Shown: positions 9,301-17,743 of the stretch, one piece after another
How positions within the stretch are numbered: position 1 is the stretch's first letter
Layout of the letters: every line of letters begins with the position of its first letter
Assembly (NCBI RefSeq): GCF_049200465.1
Contig: NZ_CP120836.1
Span: 2,356,001-2,420,000, forward strand
Direction: 5' to 3'
Origin: Leptothermofonsia sp049200465
Lineage (GTDB): Bacteria; Cyanobacteriota; Cyanobacteriia; Leptolyngbyales; Leptolyngbyaceae
Length of the DNA: 64,000 bases
Program-made: the position numbers and the translations under genes
The notes under the pieces: model-generated
Databases searched by the model: none
Seen by the model: the letters and a program-made list of their open reading frames with translations, nothing else
Told to the model about the DNA's origin: nothing

Positions 9301-9368
9301 AGAAGGTCGCTAACCGGGCCTTTCAGCTTGGCAAGGTAAGGCGCGATCGGCTAATTATTGAATCTTGA
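6315..9368 (+). CDS. B12-binding-type radical SAM protein with C-terminal DUF2344 domain, enlarged by repeat insertions
   Basis: This is a fused radical SAM protein of uncharacterised function, found widely in cyanobacteria. GTG 6315, preceded by AGAGGA at 6302-6307, is the likely start; the frame is open back to 6147. It gives 1017 residues. The N-terminal part has a cobalamin-binding-like fold (EVYEVGASNLGHIILYNIL). The iron-sulfur cysteines C331, C335 and C338 lie in RRGCTRGCRFCQPG, followed by FAPEAGTQRMRDIINKGL. The C-terminal part (RVWMGKQGEMALLSHLDLIRLLDRA region, GGFHPGPRISPANALPLG) is the DUF2344 domain. Two low-complexity linkers, about residues 137-212 and 626-687, are translated intergenic-type repeats and are not part of the conserved fold. 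Family members without them are roughly 150 residues shorter. Confidence 0.9.
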   Translation: MAIAVEELLTTEILRPARYLGNELGAIHKPWNSATVRWVLTYPEVYEVGASNLGHIILYNILNAQPRQLCDRAYLPTPDLAAKLRSTQTPLFAVESRRPLTDYDILGFSLSYELGATNILEMLDLAGIPLTWQERREAEKRRQESGGRSQEPGARSQEPEIGNWGLGTGDLVLGQVRAQHSTLNTQHSSTPPPIHPSPPSPPHSITPPYPLIFAGGQTATSNPEPYADFFDFIALGDGEELLPEIGLVIEEGKQAGLSREELLLDLAQIPGVYVPQFYDMAADGSVHPNRPDVPERILRRVATPMPAYSIGLVPYVQTVHDRLTVEIRRGCTRGCRFCQPGILTRPARDVEPAAVVDAIEKGMRATGYNEFSLLSLSCSDYLALPAVGVEIKNRLKDENISLSLPSQRVDRFDENIAHIIGGTRQTGITFAPEAGTQRMRDIINKGLTNDELLRGVKTAFEQGWDKIKLYFMIGLPGETDMDVLGIAETVRWLQRECSGKGRKRLSFNLTISNFTPKPHTPFQWHSVSTAEFERKQALLKEEFRHIRGLKVNFTDVRISAMEDFVGRGDRRLSAVIRRAWELGAGMDAWWESLDRAFNAWTQAISETGLTWKYRQVENGEWNVFGDSGARSQEPRARSQEAETGDWGLGTGDLVLGQLRAQHLTLNTQHSSTPHIHSSPPFPSYDSPLPWDHIDTGIDKRWLKEDLQRALEAAVVPDCSFNGCSHCGVCGMDFGHNVVVPPLPIPPFEGHFVPNQQKAQRLRVWMGKQGEMALLSHLDLIRLLDRAVRRAAIPIAFTGGFHPGPRISPANALPLGVTSRGEIIDFELTQPMEAAEFQVKLAAQLPVDIPIYRVEEVPLNSPSATQILEKAEYTITVSALQPDGDSDLGEPTLEQWQQWVEAVKARNDIWQEQTTKSGKKQMVNLRDRLYELWLETGSRSQESKIGSQKVKEEIEEQEEWEKLPIYLSAPSIPLHYIGSCRNDGTLLRPDQVVYMLEKVANRAFQLGKVRRDRLIIES
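6725..6950. repeat. in-frame short-tandem repeat block inside the radical SAM gene, insertion 1
   Basis: The block is a mosaic of degenerate tandem units: CAGGAGCCAGGAGCCAG, then GGGACTGGGGACTGGGG, then CAACACTCAACACTCAACACTC, then CCTCCACTCCTCCACC. The same mosaic in the same order occurs at about 8190-8375 and, more diverged, in intergenic DNA near 19660-19830 and 42450-42580. It is read without a stop as SQEPGARSQEP...GLGTGDLVLGQ...STLNTQHSS. Confidence 0.85.
8190..8375. repeat. in-frame short-tandem repeat block inside the radical SAM gene, insertion 2
   Basis: This second copy is nearly identical over ~100 bp to the 6725-6950 block and is read in the same frame (GLGTGDLVLGQLRAQHLTLNT against GLGTGDLVLGQVRAQHSTLNT, compared over ~20 residues). 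It lies between the radical SAM domain and the C-terminal CSHCGVCGMDFGH segment. A shorter AGCCAGGAGTC trace follows at 9128-9160. Confidence 0.85.
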
Positions 9369-9767
9369 ATTTTAGTGGCGAACAAATCTACCCACGCTAT
9401 AATGCATCACAATAGAAGCTGTTGCGGATAATAGACTCTTAGGGGTTCCGCTGCTAGCAAGCCTGTGTTCGTGCTTGAGTACAGCTTATTTCACCAGAGC
9501 TTTCGTACATTCATTACAAAATCTGGTGTCCCCCTCAAGGGATGGGCATCTCGCTGGTAGGGTTGATTTGATTCAGTGGTCAGTCGCCATATCCAAGGGC
9601 TCTGAGGTGAATAGATGCTTCATCTCAGAGTATAACAGCTTCGATCATTGCCTTTGCGTAGTCTGGAATTCTTATACTGCGCTTGGGTTCTTTAGCCGAA
9701 ACAAGGTGAGTGGATACAAGCTTGCGCTATCCTCACCGAACCAGAAATTTTGAGGAAAATTAACTGA
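9369..9767 (+). promoter_or_regulatory. long leader region of the RNase E gene
   Basis: There are 399 bp between the radical SAM stop and the rne start. A TATAAT hexamer at 9398-9403 is a plausible -10 box with no good -35 partner. If used, it would give an rne leader of about 360 nt. Long, autoregulatory 5' leaders are known for RNase E genes in several bacteria, so a role here is an inference. A 92-codon open frame at 9475-9753 has no recognisable family features and I do not call it a gene. Confidence 0.35.
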
Positions 9768-11921
9768 ATGCCGAAGCAAATTATTATCGCCGAGCAGCAC
9801 CGAATTGCTGCTGTCTTTTCAGAAGATCAGATTCAAGAACTCATTGTTGCCACCGGTAGCCATCAAGTCAGCGATATTTATCTTGGAATTGTTGAAAACG
9901 TCCTGCCCGGAATCGATGCCGCTTTTGTCAACATTGGAGATAGTGAACGAAACGGCTTTATCCACGTCACTGATTTAGGTCCTCTGCGCAAACGCCGCAC
10001 CGCTGGATCCATTACCGAACTATTGGAACCTCAACAGAAGGTACTGGTTCAAATCATGAAAGAGCCAACCGGGAACAAAGGTCCCCGGTTGACGGGCAAT
10101 ATTTCATTACCTGGTCGCTATCTGGTCCTGATGCCCTATGGTAAGGGCGTTAACCTTTCCCGCCGAATTCGGAACGAGAACGAGCGCAACCGCCTGCGGG
10201 CACTGGCCATTTTAATCAAACCAGCGGGCATGGGAATTGTTGTCCGCACTGAAGCGGAAGGAATGCCAGAGGAAGCGATTATAGAAGATCTGGAAACACT
10301 TCAACGGCAATGGGAGAACATCTTGCAGGAAGCAATGACGACCCGTGCTCCAGCCCTCTTAAACCGCGATGATGATTTTATCCAGAAGGTGTTGCGGGAT
10401 GTTTATAGCGCAGATGTTAACCGGATTGTTGTGGATTCCCACACGGGGTTGAAGCGCGTCAAGCAACATCTGATGAACTGGGCGGGAGGCAAAATGCCAC
10501 CAGGTTTGCTGATTGACCACCACCGCGATCGCATCCCTGTTCTAGAATACTTCCGCGTCAACGCAGCGATTCGGGAAGCCCTCAAACCCAGGGTTGACCT
10601 GCCCTCCGGTGGTTACATTGTGATTGAGCGAACAGAAGCCCTGACAGTTATCGACGTGAACTCTGGCTCCTTTACCCGCTCTGCCACAGCCCGCGAAACC
10701 GTACTGTGGACAAACTGCGAAGCTGCTACTGAAATTGCCCGTCAGCTACGTTTACGCAACATTGCCGGGGTGATCGTCGTAGACTTCATTGACATGGACT
10801 CTCGCCGTGACCAGTTACAGGTGTTAGAACACTTCAACAAAGCCCTGCGAGCAGATAAAGCCCGTCCCCAAATTGCCCAACTTTCTGAACTGGGTCTGGT
10901 AGAACTCACCCGGAAACGCCAGGGCAAGAATATTTACGAAATCTTTGGTCGTCCCTGCCCAGCCTGTGGTGGATTGGGACATCTGGTGCACCTCCCTGGC
11001 GAATCAGAGTCAGAAGAAGGCGAACCAGTAGAGCGTCCGGTTGCTACGGCTTTAAGAGAAGCTCGCACGGCCGATGTGCGCGGGCGCGGGCGCGGACGAG
11101 ACAATGGCTTACCCGATATTCCGGGTGTACCTGATCTGTTCTGGGAAGACCGCAGCGATGATCTGGAAGAGGGCAATGACTTACAGGAACTGGGGCTGAC
11201 CCATCCCAATTACCAGGAAGTGGGCGGAAATAATCGCCGCCGTCGCCGCCGTCGGGATGATGACCGTCCACCCCGTCCGGGCTATGCTGGATCTATTGCC
11301 AGAGTTGAACCAGGAACGGATACCGACCCCTATGCTCCGCTAGAGGAACCTTCCTTTCCCGGGAAAAGCGATCGCGGTCGGCGGGGAGGGCGTGGACGAG
11401 GGAGAGATAGTGGCCACGAACTGCCATCGCTTGCCCCAGAGGTAGCAGCGGGGCAGGAACCCCCCGAAACAGGGTACGGGGAAGAACGACGCGGTCGCCG
11501 ACGGGAACCCAATAAATCCACTGAACCACCGGAAATTATCGCGGTTGAAATGACGCCTGAAGAGCAAGACGTATATGCCTGGATGGGAATTTCTCCCCTG
11601 GCACTGGCCAACCAGGAGGTGAAGAACCCCAAATCAGCCATCATCTCAGTCGTACTACCCGGACAAGAACCCCCTCCGGTTGAGCCAGAGTCCGTTGCTG
11701 TGTCTTCTCGAAGTAGCGCCCCAGCAAAACCTATTTTGGCTTCAACCCGAACTGAACCGACAGAAGAGAGGGCGACTGCAGCCCCTTCTACAGAACTGCT
11801 CACTGAAGAGGAAGAAAGCCCTGCTCAGGAATCAACCGGCGAATCTGAACCTGCGGGGTCAGAAGCAGGCGCAGTCGTTCGCCGTCGCCGTCGCCGGTCG
11901 TCAGCCGCCGCTGCGGAGTAG
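9768..11921 (+). CDS. rne: ribonuclease E/G
   Basis: This is the endoribonuclease that starts mRNA decay and rRNA/tRNA processing. It is 717 residues, the usual cyanobacterial length and shorter than E. coli RNase E. The S1-like part (IYLGIVENVLPGIDAAFVNIG) is near the N-terminus. The metal-binding aspartates of the DNase I-like core are in TVIDVNSGSF and IVVDFIDMD. The zinc-link is CPACGG. The C-terminal half is low-complexity and Arg/Glu-rich, with RRRRRR tracts. Near the end is RRRRRRSSA, identical to the nonapeptide reported to recruit polynucleotide phosphorylase in Anabaena. rnhB follows 9 nt after the stop. Confidence 0.97.
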   Translation: MPKQIIIAEQHRIAAVFSEDQIQELIVATGSHQVSDIYLGIVENVLPGIDAAFVNIGDSERNGFIHVTDLGPLRKRRTAGSITELLEPQQKVLVQIMKEPTGNKGPRLTGNISLPGRYLVLMPYGKGVNLSRRIRNENERNRLRALAILIKPAGMGIVVRTEAEGMPEEAIIEDLETLQRQWENILQEAMTTRAPALLNRDDDFIQKVLRDVYSADVNRIVVDSHTGLKRVKQHLMNWAGGKMPPGLLIDHHRDRIPVLEYFRVNAAIREALKPRVDLPSGGYIVIERTEALTVIDVNSGSFTRSATARETVLWTNCEAATEIARQLRLRNIAGVIVVDFIDMDSRRDQLQVLEHFNKALRADKARPQIAQLSELGLVELTRKRQGKNIYEIFGRPCPACGGLGHLVHLPGESESEEGEPVERPVATALREARTADVRGRGRGRDNGLPDIPGVPDLFWEDRSDDLEEGNDLQELGLTHPNYQEVGGNNRRRRRRRDDDRPPRPGYAGSIARVEPGTDTDPYAPLEEPSFPGKSDRGRRGGRGRGRDSGHELPSLAPEVAAGQEPPETGYGEERRGRRREPNKSTEPPEIIAVEMTPEEQDVYAWMGISPLALANQEVKNPKSAIISVVLPGQEPPPVEPESVAVSSRSSAPAKPILASTRTEPTEERATAAPSTELLTEEEESPAQESTGESEPAGSEAGAVVRRRRRRSSAAAAE

Positions 11922-11930
11922 CCAGAATGT

Positions 11931-12632
11931 ATGGCAAGAAAGCAAAGCGTTTCAGTTGATCAGCTAACACTTCCTGGCTTAGGCCATGTGGGTTTACCCC
12001 AGGTGCCGCAGGGCGCGATCGCGGGGGTCGATGAAGTTGGTCGAGGAGCTCTATTTGGTCCGGTCGTTGCCGCGGCTGTAATTTTGCCCGATGTTGCCCT
12101 GGCAGAGCTTTCTGCGGCAGGAGTGACCGATAGCAAACTGTTAACAGCAGAACAGCGACAGAGGCTCGCTATTCACATTCGCGCGACTGCCCTCGACTGC
12201 CAGGTTGGCTATGCCTCCGTTTATGAAATTGACCGACTCAATATCTTGCAGGCGTCACTGCTGGCCATGAAGCGAGCGGTGATGAAACTGAAATTACCAC
12301 CAGACCTGTGTTTAATCGACGGAAATCAGAAAGTTCCGGGACTGTTTTTTCCCCAACAAACCATTATCAAAGGGGACCAGCGATCGCTTCCCATTGCCGC
12401 CGCAAGCATCATTGCCAAAGTCTGGCGAGATGAGCTGATCACCCGCCTTGCCCCTAAATACCCCCAGTACAATCTGGCTACTAATAAAGGCTACGGCACT
12501 CCTTCCCATCGCCGTGCCATCCAGGAGTTTGGAGCTTCCCGCCTGCATCGAATGTCCTTCAATCCCTGTCGGGTCAAAGAGGAAAGACCCAATCAAGCGA
12601 TCGGAGTATTCGGTGACAACAGTGGCGATTGA
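11931..12632 (+). CDS. rnhB: ribonuclease HII
   Basis: RNase HII cuts the RNA strand of RNA/DNA hybrids and removes ribonucleotides misincorporated into DNA. The protein is 233 residues. The Asp-Glu pair is in GVDEVGRGALFGPVVAAAV, the later acidic residue in CLIDGNQKV, and PIAAASIIAKVWRD is also typical of the family. It starts 9 nt after rne and is probably translated from the same mRNA; rne-rnhB pairing is common in cyanobacteria. The last 40 bp overlap the convergent DUF1997 gene. Confidence 0.96.
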   Translation: MARKQSVSVDQLTLPGLGHVGLPQVPQGAIAGVDEVGRGALFGPVVAAAVILPDVALAELSAAGVTDSKLLTAEQRQRLAIHIRATALDCQVGYASVYEIDRLNILQASLLAMKRAVMKLKLPPDLCLIDGNQKVPGLFFPQQTIIKGDQRSLPIAAASIIAKVWRDELITRLAPKYPQYNLATNKGYGTPSHRRAIQEFGASRLHRMSFNPCRVKEERPNQAIGVFGDNSGD

Positions 12633-13180
12633 ATTGGCGTTTCAATTTCACTTTCCGACGCAGCCCATTTGTAATAATCTGCCAGGAGGTGATGCATCAG
12701 GCGTTGCTTAACAGTCAGTAGCACACTCTTCAGCAACCCGTTTCCAGTGGTTTCCAGCAAAGCTCTGGGAGTGAACATCAGGGGTGGAGGCATTTCCACC
12801 CGCACTTCCAGATCGGCCTTTCCCCACAGGAGAGTAGTCCCATTAACCTGCTGGGGCTGCAACTTACCCACTAAATTCAGGGAAAACCGCTGATTGATAT
12901 ACTCGACCCCGCGAATTTCGCAGGCAACCGAATGAAGATGAACGGTTCCATCAGGTTCTGTCCAGACCCGCATATCCACAGTTGGCTGAAGACTCAGCAT
13001 CATAAAACTTAACGGACGCATTTTGAGCCGAAATAATTCGTCACCTAGTTGCTCAATTTGGCTGGAAGCCGCTAAAGCGTTCACAAGCCGTTGAGGCTGA
13101 CGCAGATAATGCTGAATCGGGATGGGTTGTTCAGAAACCACCATCTCAACCGTTTGGGAAGCTATAAAGCGAGTATCCAT
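12593..13180 (-). CDS. DUF1997 family protein
   Basis: This 195-residue soluble protein resembles the DUF1997 family, found in cyanobacteria and plant plastids and without an established biochemical role. Recognisable stretches are the N-terminal HYLRQPQRLVNAL, the central RLKMRPLSFMMLSLQPTVDMRVW, and LPADYY-type ending LLADYYKWAAS. It has no signal peptide or membrane segment. It lies between rnhB and pheA, convergent with rnhB and overlapping its last 40 bp. The rne-rnhB-DUF1997-pheA neighbourhood is, to my knowledge, conserved among cyanobacteria. Confidence 0.8.
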   Translation of the reverse strand: MDTRFIASQTVEMVVSEQPIPIQHYLRQPQRLVNALAASSQIEQLGDELFRLKMRPLSFMMLSLQPTVDMRVWTEPDGTVHLHSVACEIRGVEYINQRFSLNLVGKLQPQQVNGTTLLWGKADLEVRVEMPPPLMFTPRALLETTGNGLLKSVLLTVKQRLMHHLLADYYKWAASESEIETPIQSPLLSPNTPIA

Positions 13181-13442
13181 TTGGGAAGAACCAACGGGTT
13201 AGATTGAACCTGCTGTAAACAATTCTAAACAAATATAAAGAAATGGATCAGCATCTTTGGCAGTATAAATACCGAGATGCCATGACAGTCCATTCTTACA
13301 GAGTTCAGGTACCTTAACTCATGTGTTACGAGAAATTAAGCATTGAGGTTCATAGAACCTTTACATTTGACCTCCCACCCAGGCAATGAAAGAGTAGTGC
13401 AAGAGGTTTTTCCATCTCACCGAAAAGTCGTGAAGTAACGTT

Positions 13443-14342
13443 ATGGCTCTATCAATTGCCCATCTGGGACCTTCGGGGACCAATGCGGAAGTGGCTGCAA
13501 TCCTTTACGCCAACTGGCTGGCGCAAAAAACTGGACAGGAACCAGTATTGTGTCCCTATCCCAGCATTGCTCAAACATTGAAGGCGGTTGGCCAGGGGCA
13601 GGTCAATCAGGCAGTAGTTCCTGTTGAGAATTCTGTTGAAGGCAGTGTCACCATTACTTTAGATACATTGTGGCAATTGGGTACCCTACAAATTCAGTGG
13701 GCACTGGTGTTGCCAATTGTCCATGCTCTGCTTTCTGAGGCAAAGACTACGGAAACCATCCGCATGGTTTATTCCCATCCTCAAGCCCTGGCCCAGTGTC
13801 AGGGTTGGCTAGAGACATTTTTGCCAACGGCTCAATTGATTCCAACCCCCTCAACTACTGACGCACTGCAACATCTGGAAGATAATCCCACGGTTGGTGC
13901 GATCTCCTCCCACCGGGCTGCCCAAATTTATAACATCCCAATTCTCGCCAGCCCCATCAATGACTACCCGGACAACTGCACCCGCTTCTGGATACTGAGC
14001 TTGCAACCCTCACCGGGGGGACACTGTACTTCCCTGGCATTTACTGTTCACGATACCCCAGGAGCATTGGTAAAGCCCCTCCAGGTCTTTGCCAATCGGG
14101 GCATTAATCTGAGTAAGATCGAGTCTCGCCCAACCAAGCGATCGCTGGGAGACTATCTGTTTTTCGTTGATCTAGAAGCCGATGCACGGAACCCAGCGGT
14201 TCAGGCTGCTTTAGAGGAGCTGGCTCGCAATACAGAGACGTTGAAAATTTTCGGTAGCTACGGAGTTTTACCATCCCAGCCTTTTTTGGGTGAGGAAAGA
14301 GGTATCGCTAGTGTCAGGTATAGCGGTAGTCATTATGGTTAG
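13443..14342 (+). CDS. pheA: prephenate dehydratase
   Basis: This enzyme converts prephenate to phenylpyruvate in phenylalanine synthesis. It is 299 residues. The catalytic PDT domain comes first (LGPSGTNAEVAA, VVPVENSVEGSVTITLD, and NCTRFWIL at about residue 180). A C-terminal ACT domain follows for phenylalanine feedback (HDTPGALVKPLQVFANRGINL, KIESRPTKRSLGDYLFFVD). The final codons, RYSGSHYG and the TAG, are encoded by the first 24 bases of a dispersed palindromic repeat starting at 14319. The native C-terminus has therefore been replaced or truncated beyond the ACT domain. The catalytic residues are unaffected. Confidence 0.95.
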   Translation: MALSIAHLGPSGTNAEVAAILYANWLAQKTGQEPVLCPYPSIAQTLKAVGQGQVNQAVVPVENSVEGSVTITLDTLWQLGTLQIQWALVLPIVHALLSEAKTTETIRMVYSHPQALAQCQGWLETFLPTAQLIPTPSTTDALQHLEDNPTVGAISSHRAAQIYNIPILASPINDYPDNCTRFWILSLQPSPGGHCTSLAFTVHDTPGALVKPLQVFANRGINLSKIESRPTKRSLGDYLFFVDLEADARNPAVQAALEELARNTETLKIFGSYGVLPSQPFLGEERGIASVRYSGSHYG

Positions 14343-14432
14343 GACGGGGTGCAGGGTGGAACCCCTGGCTGGAGGCGAAGCCCCCACTCCCTTTCTAATT
14401 CCAATGTTCTAACGCACCTGCGCAGAACTATA
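14319..14432. repeat. ~112-bp palindromic dispersed repeat, copy A (overlaps pheA 3' end)
   Basis: The copy begins TATAGCGGTAGTCATTATGG and ends ACGCACCTGCGCAGAACTATA. Two internal GC hairpins (GGGTGGAACCCC; GGAGGCGAAGCCCCC) and the pair TTAGGAC / GTTCTAA are present. Other copies in the window are at 25909-26016, 38941-39052, 40719-40832 and 60973-61087. TATA ends and internal palindromes suggest a MITE-like or REP-like element. Confidence 0.85.
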
Positions 14433-14513
14433 TGCAGAACTATATTAGGTATCAGAAGGAAGGAATGAGAGGGGGAGCAACCAAATGGCTTCGGTTCGGG
14501 AATTCTGATTTGC

Positions 14514-15401
14514 TTAACGACTGTAACTGCTGGCGGGCGATCGCTGCTTCTGCTCAATTCCTAAAAAATCTCGGATGATTTGGAGATAGGTTTCGGGGTC
14601 TTCCAGCATGGGGAAGTGAGCGGTATCGGGAATTTCTACAAATTCAATCTGATCACTAAGTGCCGCGGCCTGCCGTCCCATCTGAGCGGGAATAATGATG
14701 TCCCGTTCACCTGAAACCATCAGTGTTGGCACCTGCAACCGGGCAAACTCCTGGGGCATGGCTTCCGCAGCCTTTTTGCTGACACAGGTAAAGATCGTTC
14801 CCAGGGCAGCCTCGTAGTTTGCCATCAAAAAGTCATCTAAAAAGGCACGACTGATGGTGCCAGGTAGCGATCGATAAAGAAACCGCTTCATGAATAGCCG
14901 ATCCATCAGAGGCAAACCATAAAGCCAGCGTGGGCGAAATTTCACAACATAGCTGCCAAATTTGTGGAAGGCGTTAAAGGCTTTTTCATCGTATTCAAAA
15001 ATGCCATTGCAGGTCAGGATTGCCCGCTGCACTCGCTCCGGATAGAGGTTTAAGAAATAGACTGCGATCGACGCTCCAGCGGAATGAGCATTCAGATAAA
15101 TCTGTTTAATTTCTAGCGCATCCAGCAGGATAGCCAGATCTTCAGCATACGTGTCCAATTCATAGCCGGGGCAGTCAAATCTCTCCACTGGAGCTGTGCT
15201 GGATCGCCCAAATCCACGCATGTCATAGAGCAAACAGTCAAATACATCTGAAATCGCACGGGCAGTGCTTTCCCAGTAACGGGCAGAGCCACCCCATCCA
15301 TGCACAAACACCATAACCGGTTTACCCGAGGGCTCTGGACTTCCTGACTCGGTAATCCATTCGTAGTAATGGGTGTAACCGCGAATCTGAAGGTATGGCA
15401 T
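14514..15401 (-). CDS. alpha/beta hydrolase
   Basis: This 295-residue enzyme has the alpha/beta-hydrolase fold, substrate unknown. The oxyanion-hole motif is VFVHGWGGSARYW, the nucleophile serine is in NAHSAGAS, the acid is the aspartate of GERDIIIP, and the histidine is in DTAHFPML. It is all soluble, with no signal peptide. The gene follows clpX on the same strand after an 86-bp gap and may be read through from that operon. Similar proteins are annotated as haloperoxidase or BioH-like, which sequence alone does not justify. Confidence 0.88.
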   Translation of the reverse strand: MPYLQIRGYTHYYEWITESGSPEPSGKPVMVFVHGWGGSARYWESTARAISDVFDCLLYDMRGFGRSSTAPVERFDCPGYELDTYAEDLAILLDALEIKQIYLNAHSAGASIAVYFLNLYPERVQRAILTCNGIFEYDEKAFNAFHKFGSYVVKFRPRWLYGLPLMDRLFMKRFLYRSLPGTISRAFLDDFLMANYEAALGTIFTCVSKKAAEAMPQEFARLQVPTLMVSGERDIIIPAQMGRQAAALSDQIEFVEIPDTAHFPMLEDPETYLQIIRDFLGIEQKQRSPASSYSR

Positions 15402-15487
15402 TTCGAAAAACGGTTTGAGCTGAAAGCCTCAAATTTTGAGTGAACATCCGAATTCAAAACTCAAAACTCACAATCCATCGCTCCCAA

Positions 15488-16831
15488 TTAAGCCGATTCA
15501 GGCTTGGGAATGGAAGAAGGGTGAAGTAACAATTCAGCGGTTGAGCGCTTTTCAACCATTTCGCGGGTAATGACACAACGGGTGACATCTTTCCGGGAGG
15601 GTAACTCGTACATTACGTCCAGCATCAGCTCTTCCACAATGCTGCGGAGGGCGCGGGCTCCAGTCTTGCGGCGGTAGGCTTCCTGGGCGATCGCCCGCAC
15701 CGCATCTTGCTTGAACTCCAGAATCACATTGTCCATCTTCAGCAGTTTCTGGTACTGCTTCACCAGCGCATTCTTGGGTTCGGTCAAAATCTCAGTGAGT
15801 GCGTCTTCATCCAGTGGATCCACAACCGCCATCACCGGCACCCGCCCAATGAACTCTGGAATCATGCCAAATTTCACCAGATCATCAGGTTCCAGATACT
15901 TCAAAATATCCGCGGCTCGCTTCTCCTTCGGTTGATTTTCTCCCGGTTGAATAAAACCAATTGATTTCTTACCAATCCGCTGTTCGATCGCCTTGTCGAG
16001 ACCAACGAATGCGCCCCCGCAGATAAACAAAATATTGCTGGTGTCAATCTGGATACAATCCTGGTAAGGATGTTTCCGTCCGCCCTGAGGAGGAACATTG
16101 GCGATCGTTCCTTCCAGCATCTTCAGCAGAGCCTGCTGCACCCCTTCCCCAGACACATCTCGCGTAATTGAAGGATTTTCACTCTTACGGGCAATCTTAT
16201 CAATTTCATCGATATAGATAATGCCTCGTTGAGCTTCCTCCACATCCAGATCGGCCACTTGCAGGAGGCGCAGTAGAATGTTTTCCACATCTTCACCCAC
16301 ATACCCCGCTTCAGTCAACGTAGTGGCATCTGCAACCGCAAACGGGACATCCAGAATCTCTGCCAGAGTCTGAGCAAGGAGTGTTTTGCCACACCCCGTA
16401 GGGCCAATCAAAAGAATATTCGACTTTTGTAGTTCGACGGAATCATCCGGAGTAACCTTGCCATTTCCCTTAGCCTGGACGAAACTGAGGCGTTTGTAGT
16501 GGTTATAAACTGCTACCGAAAGGATTTTTTTTGCTTCATCCTGCCCAATGACATGTTCATCTAAATATTTCTTAATTTCTCTGGGCTTAGGAATCTGGTT
16601 AAGGGAAAGGTTAGCAGCCCGTGTTTTGCGCTTTTCGGGAGATTGTTCACGCCGGGGAGCAGGTTGAGGAGCTGCTGCACTAGAGTCAAACAGCTCCTCA
16701 TCCAAAATCTCGTTACATAAATCCACACACTCGTCGCAAATGTAGACTCCCGGTCCGGCAATTAATTTTCGAACCTGCTCCTGAGACTTGCCACAGAAAG
16801 AACATTTGAGATGGGAGTCATACTTGGACAT
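15488..16831 (-). CDS. clpX: ATP-dependent Clp protease ATP-binding subunit ClpX
   Basis: ClpX is the AAA+ unfoldase that feeds substrates to ClpP. It is 447 residues. The N-terminal zinc-binding domain has cysteines C10, C13, C32 and C35. The Walker A motif is GPTGCGKT, Walker B is GIIYIDEID, and the RKSENPSITRDVSGEGVQQALLK and C-terminal KTGARALRSIVEELMLD segments are family signatures. A Pro/Ala/Arg-rich linker separates the two domains. It starts 9 nt after clpP, so the two are co-transcribed. Confidence 0.98.
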   Translation of the reverse strand: MSKYDSHLKCSFCGKSQEQVRKLIAGPGVYICDECVDLCNEILDEELFDSSAAAPQPAPRREQSPEKRKTRAANLSLNQIPKPREIKKYLDEHVIGQDEAKKILSVAVYNHYKRLSFVQAKGNGKVTPDDSVELQKSNILLIGPTGCGKTLLAQTLAEILDVPFAVADATTLTEAGYVGEDVENILLRLLQVADLDVEEAQRGIIYIDEIDKIARKSENPSITRDVSGEGVQQALLKMLEGTIANVPPQGGRKHPYQDCIQIDTSNILFICGGAFVGLDKAIEQRIGKKSIGFIQPGENQPKEKRAADILKYLEPDDLVKFGMIPEFIGRVPVMAVVDPLDEDALTEILTEPKNALVKQYQKLLKMDNVILEFKQDAVRAIAQEAYRRKTGARALRSIVEELMLDVMYELPSRKDVTRCVITREMVEKRSTAELLLHPSSIPKPESA

Positions 16832-16840
16832 ATCTGCCTC

Positions 16841-17533
16841 TTATTTAACTGCAGCGATAGTCTCTCCCGCTTTCGGGAGATTTTGCCTGGAAATCACCTG
16901 ATCAATCAGACCATATTCCTTAGCATCGGTGGCGGACATGAAAAAGTCGCGATCAGTATCAATCTCTATTTTCTCCAGAGGTTGCCCGGTATGGAAAGAG
17001 AGTAGCTCATTGAGCTTACGCTTATGGTATAAGATTTCCCTGGCCTGAATCTCAATATCAACTGCCTGACCCTGGGCTCCCCCTAAGGGTTGATGAATCA
17101 TAATGCGAGAATTGGGCAGAGACATACGCTTTCCAGGCGCACCAGCAGCCAGCAAAAACGCCCCCATGCTGGCTGCCAACCCATAACAAATCGTTACCAC
17201 ATCAGGGCGAACCTGCTGCATGGTGTCATAAATCGCCATACCAGCGGTGACAGAACCACCGGGGGAGTTTATGTAAAGCTGAATATCTTTCTCCGGATCT
17301 TCGGCATCCAGGAAAAGCAGTTGGGCAACGACAGAATCGGCAACATTGTCGTCAATAGGTGTGCCGAGGAAAACAATGCGTTCCCGCAGCAGGCGAGAAT
17401 AAATATCGAAAGCACGTTCGCCCCGGCCGGACTGCTCAACCACCATAGGGACGATACTAGTAGAACCCAGGGAATAAATGTCCAGGGAGTTGAGGCTGTT
17501 AATGGAATAGTGGTTTGAGCGAGATATAACCAT
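16841..17533 (-). CDS. clpP: ATP-dependent Clp protease proteolytic subunit
   Basis: This is the serine protease core partner of ClpX. It is 230 residues, with about 25 more N-terminal residues than E. coli ClpP. The nucleophile is Ser122 in GLAASMGAFLL, the histidine is His147 in RIMIHQPLGG, and the catalytic aspartate lies in IDTDRD (191-196). Cyanobacteria have several ClpP paralogues; the one next to clpX is usually called ClpP2. It lies 210 bp after tig and 9 nt before clpX, giving the conserved tig-clpP-clpX order. Confidence 0.97.
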   Translation of the reverse strand: MVISRSNHYSINSLNSLDIYSLGSTSIVPMVVEQSGRGERAFDIYSRLLRERIVFLGTPIDDNVADSVVAQLLFLDAEDPEKDIQLYINSPGGSVTAGMAIYDTMQQVRPDVVTICYGLAASMGAFLLAAGAPGKRMSLPNSRIMIHQPLGGAQGQAVDIEIQAREILYHKRKLNELLSFHTGQPLEKIEIDTDRDFFMSATDAKEYGLIDQVISRQNLPKAGETIAAVK

Positions 17534-17743
17534 AGTCGAATCCGTTAAATTTTAGGAATCACTGACAAAAAGAGCAACCGTTAACAGCGACTTTTTACCG
17601 TTTTTACCGACAGACGTATAGGTGTCTATCCAAGATTATGCCTCAATTATCCTAAGACTTGGGAAACCCTACGGTTAAATGCTCTGGCTATTTTAGCTTG
17701 GGTATTTCAAGGTGCAATACTTTCTCGTAAAAGATCTCAGAAT

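Noticed and set aside
9475..9753. 92-codon open frame upstream of rne
   Set aside because: No family features and no ribosome-binding site. It lies in what is probably the rne leader.
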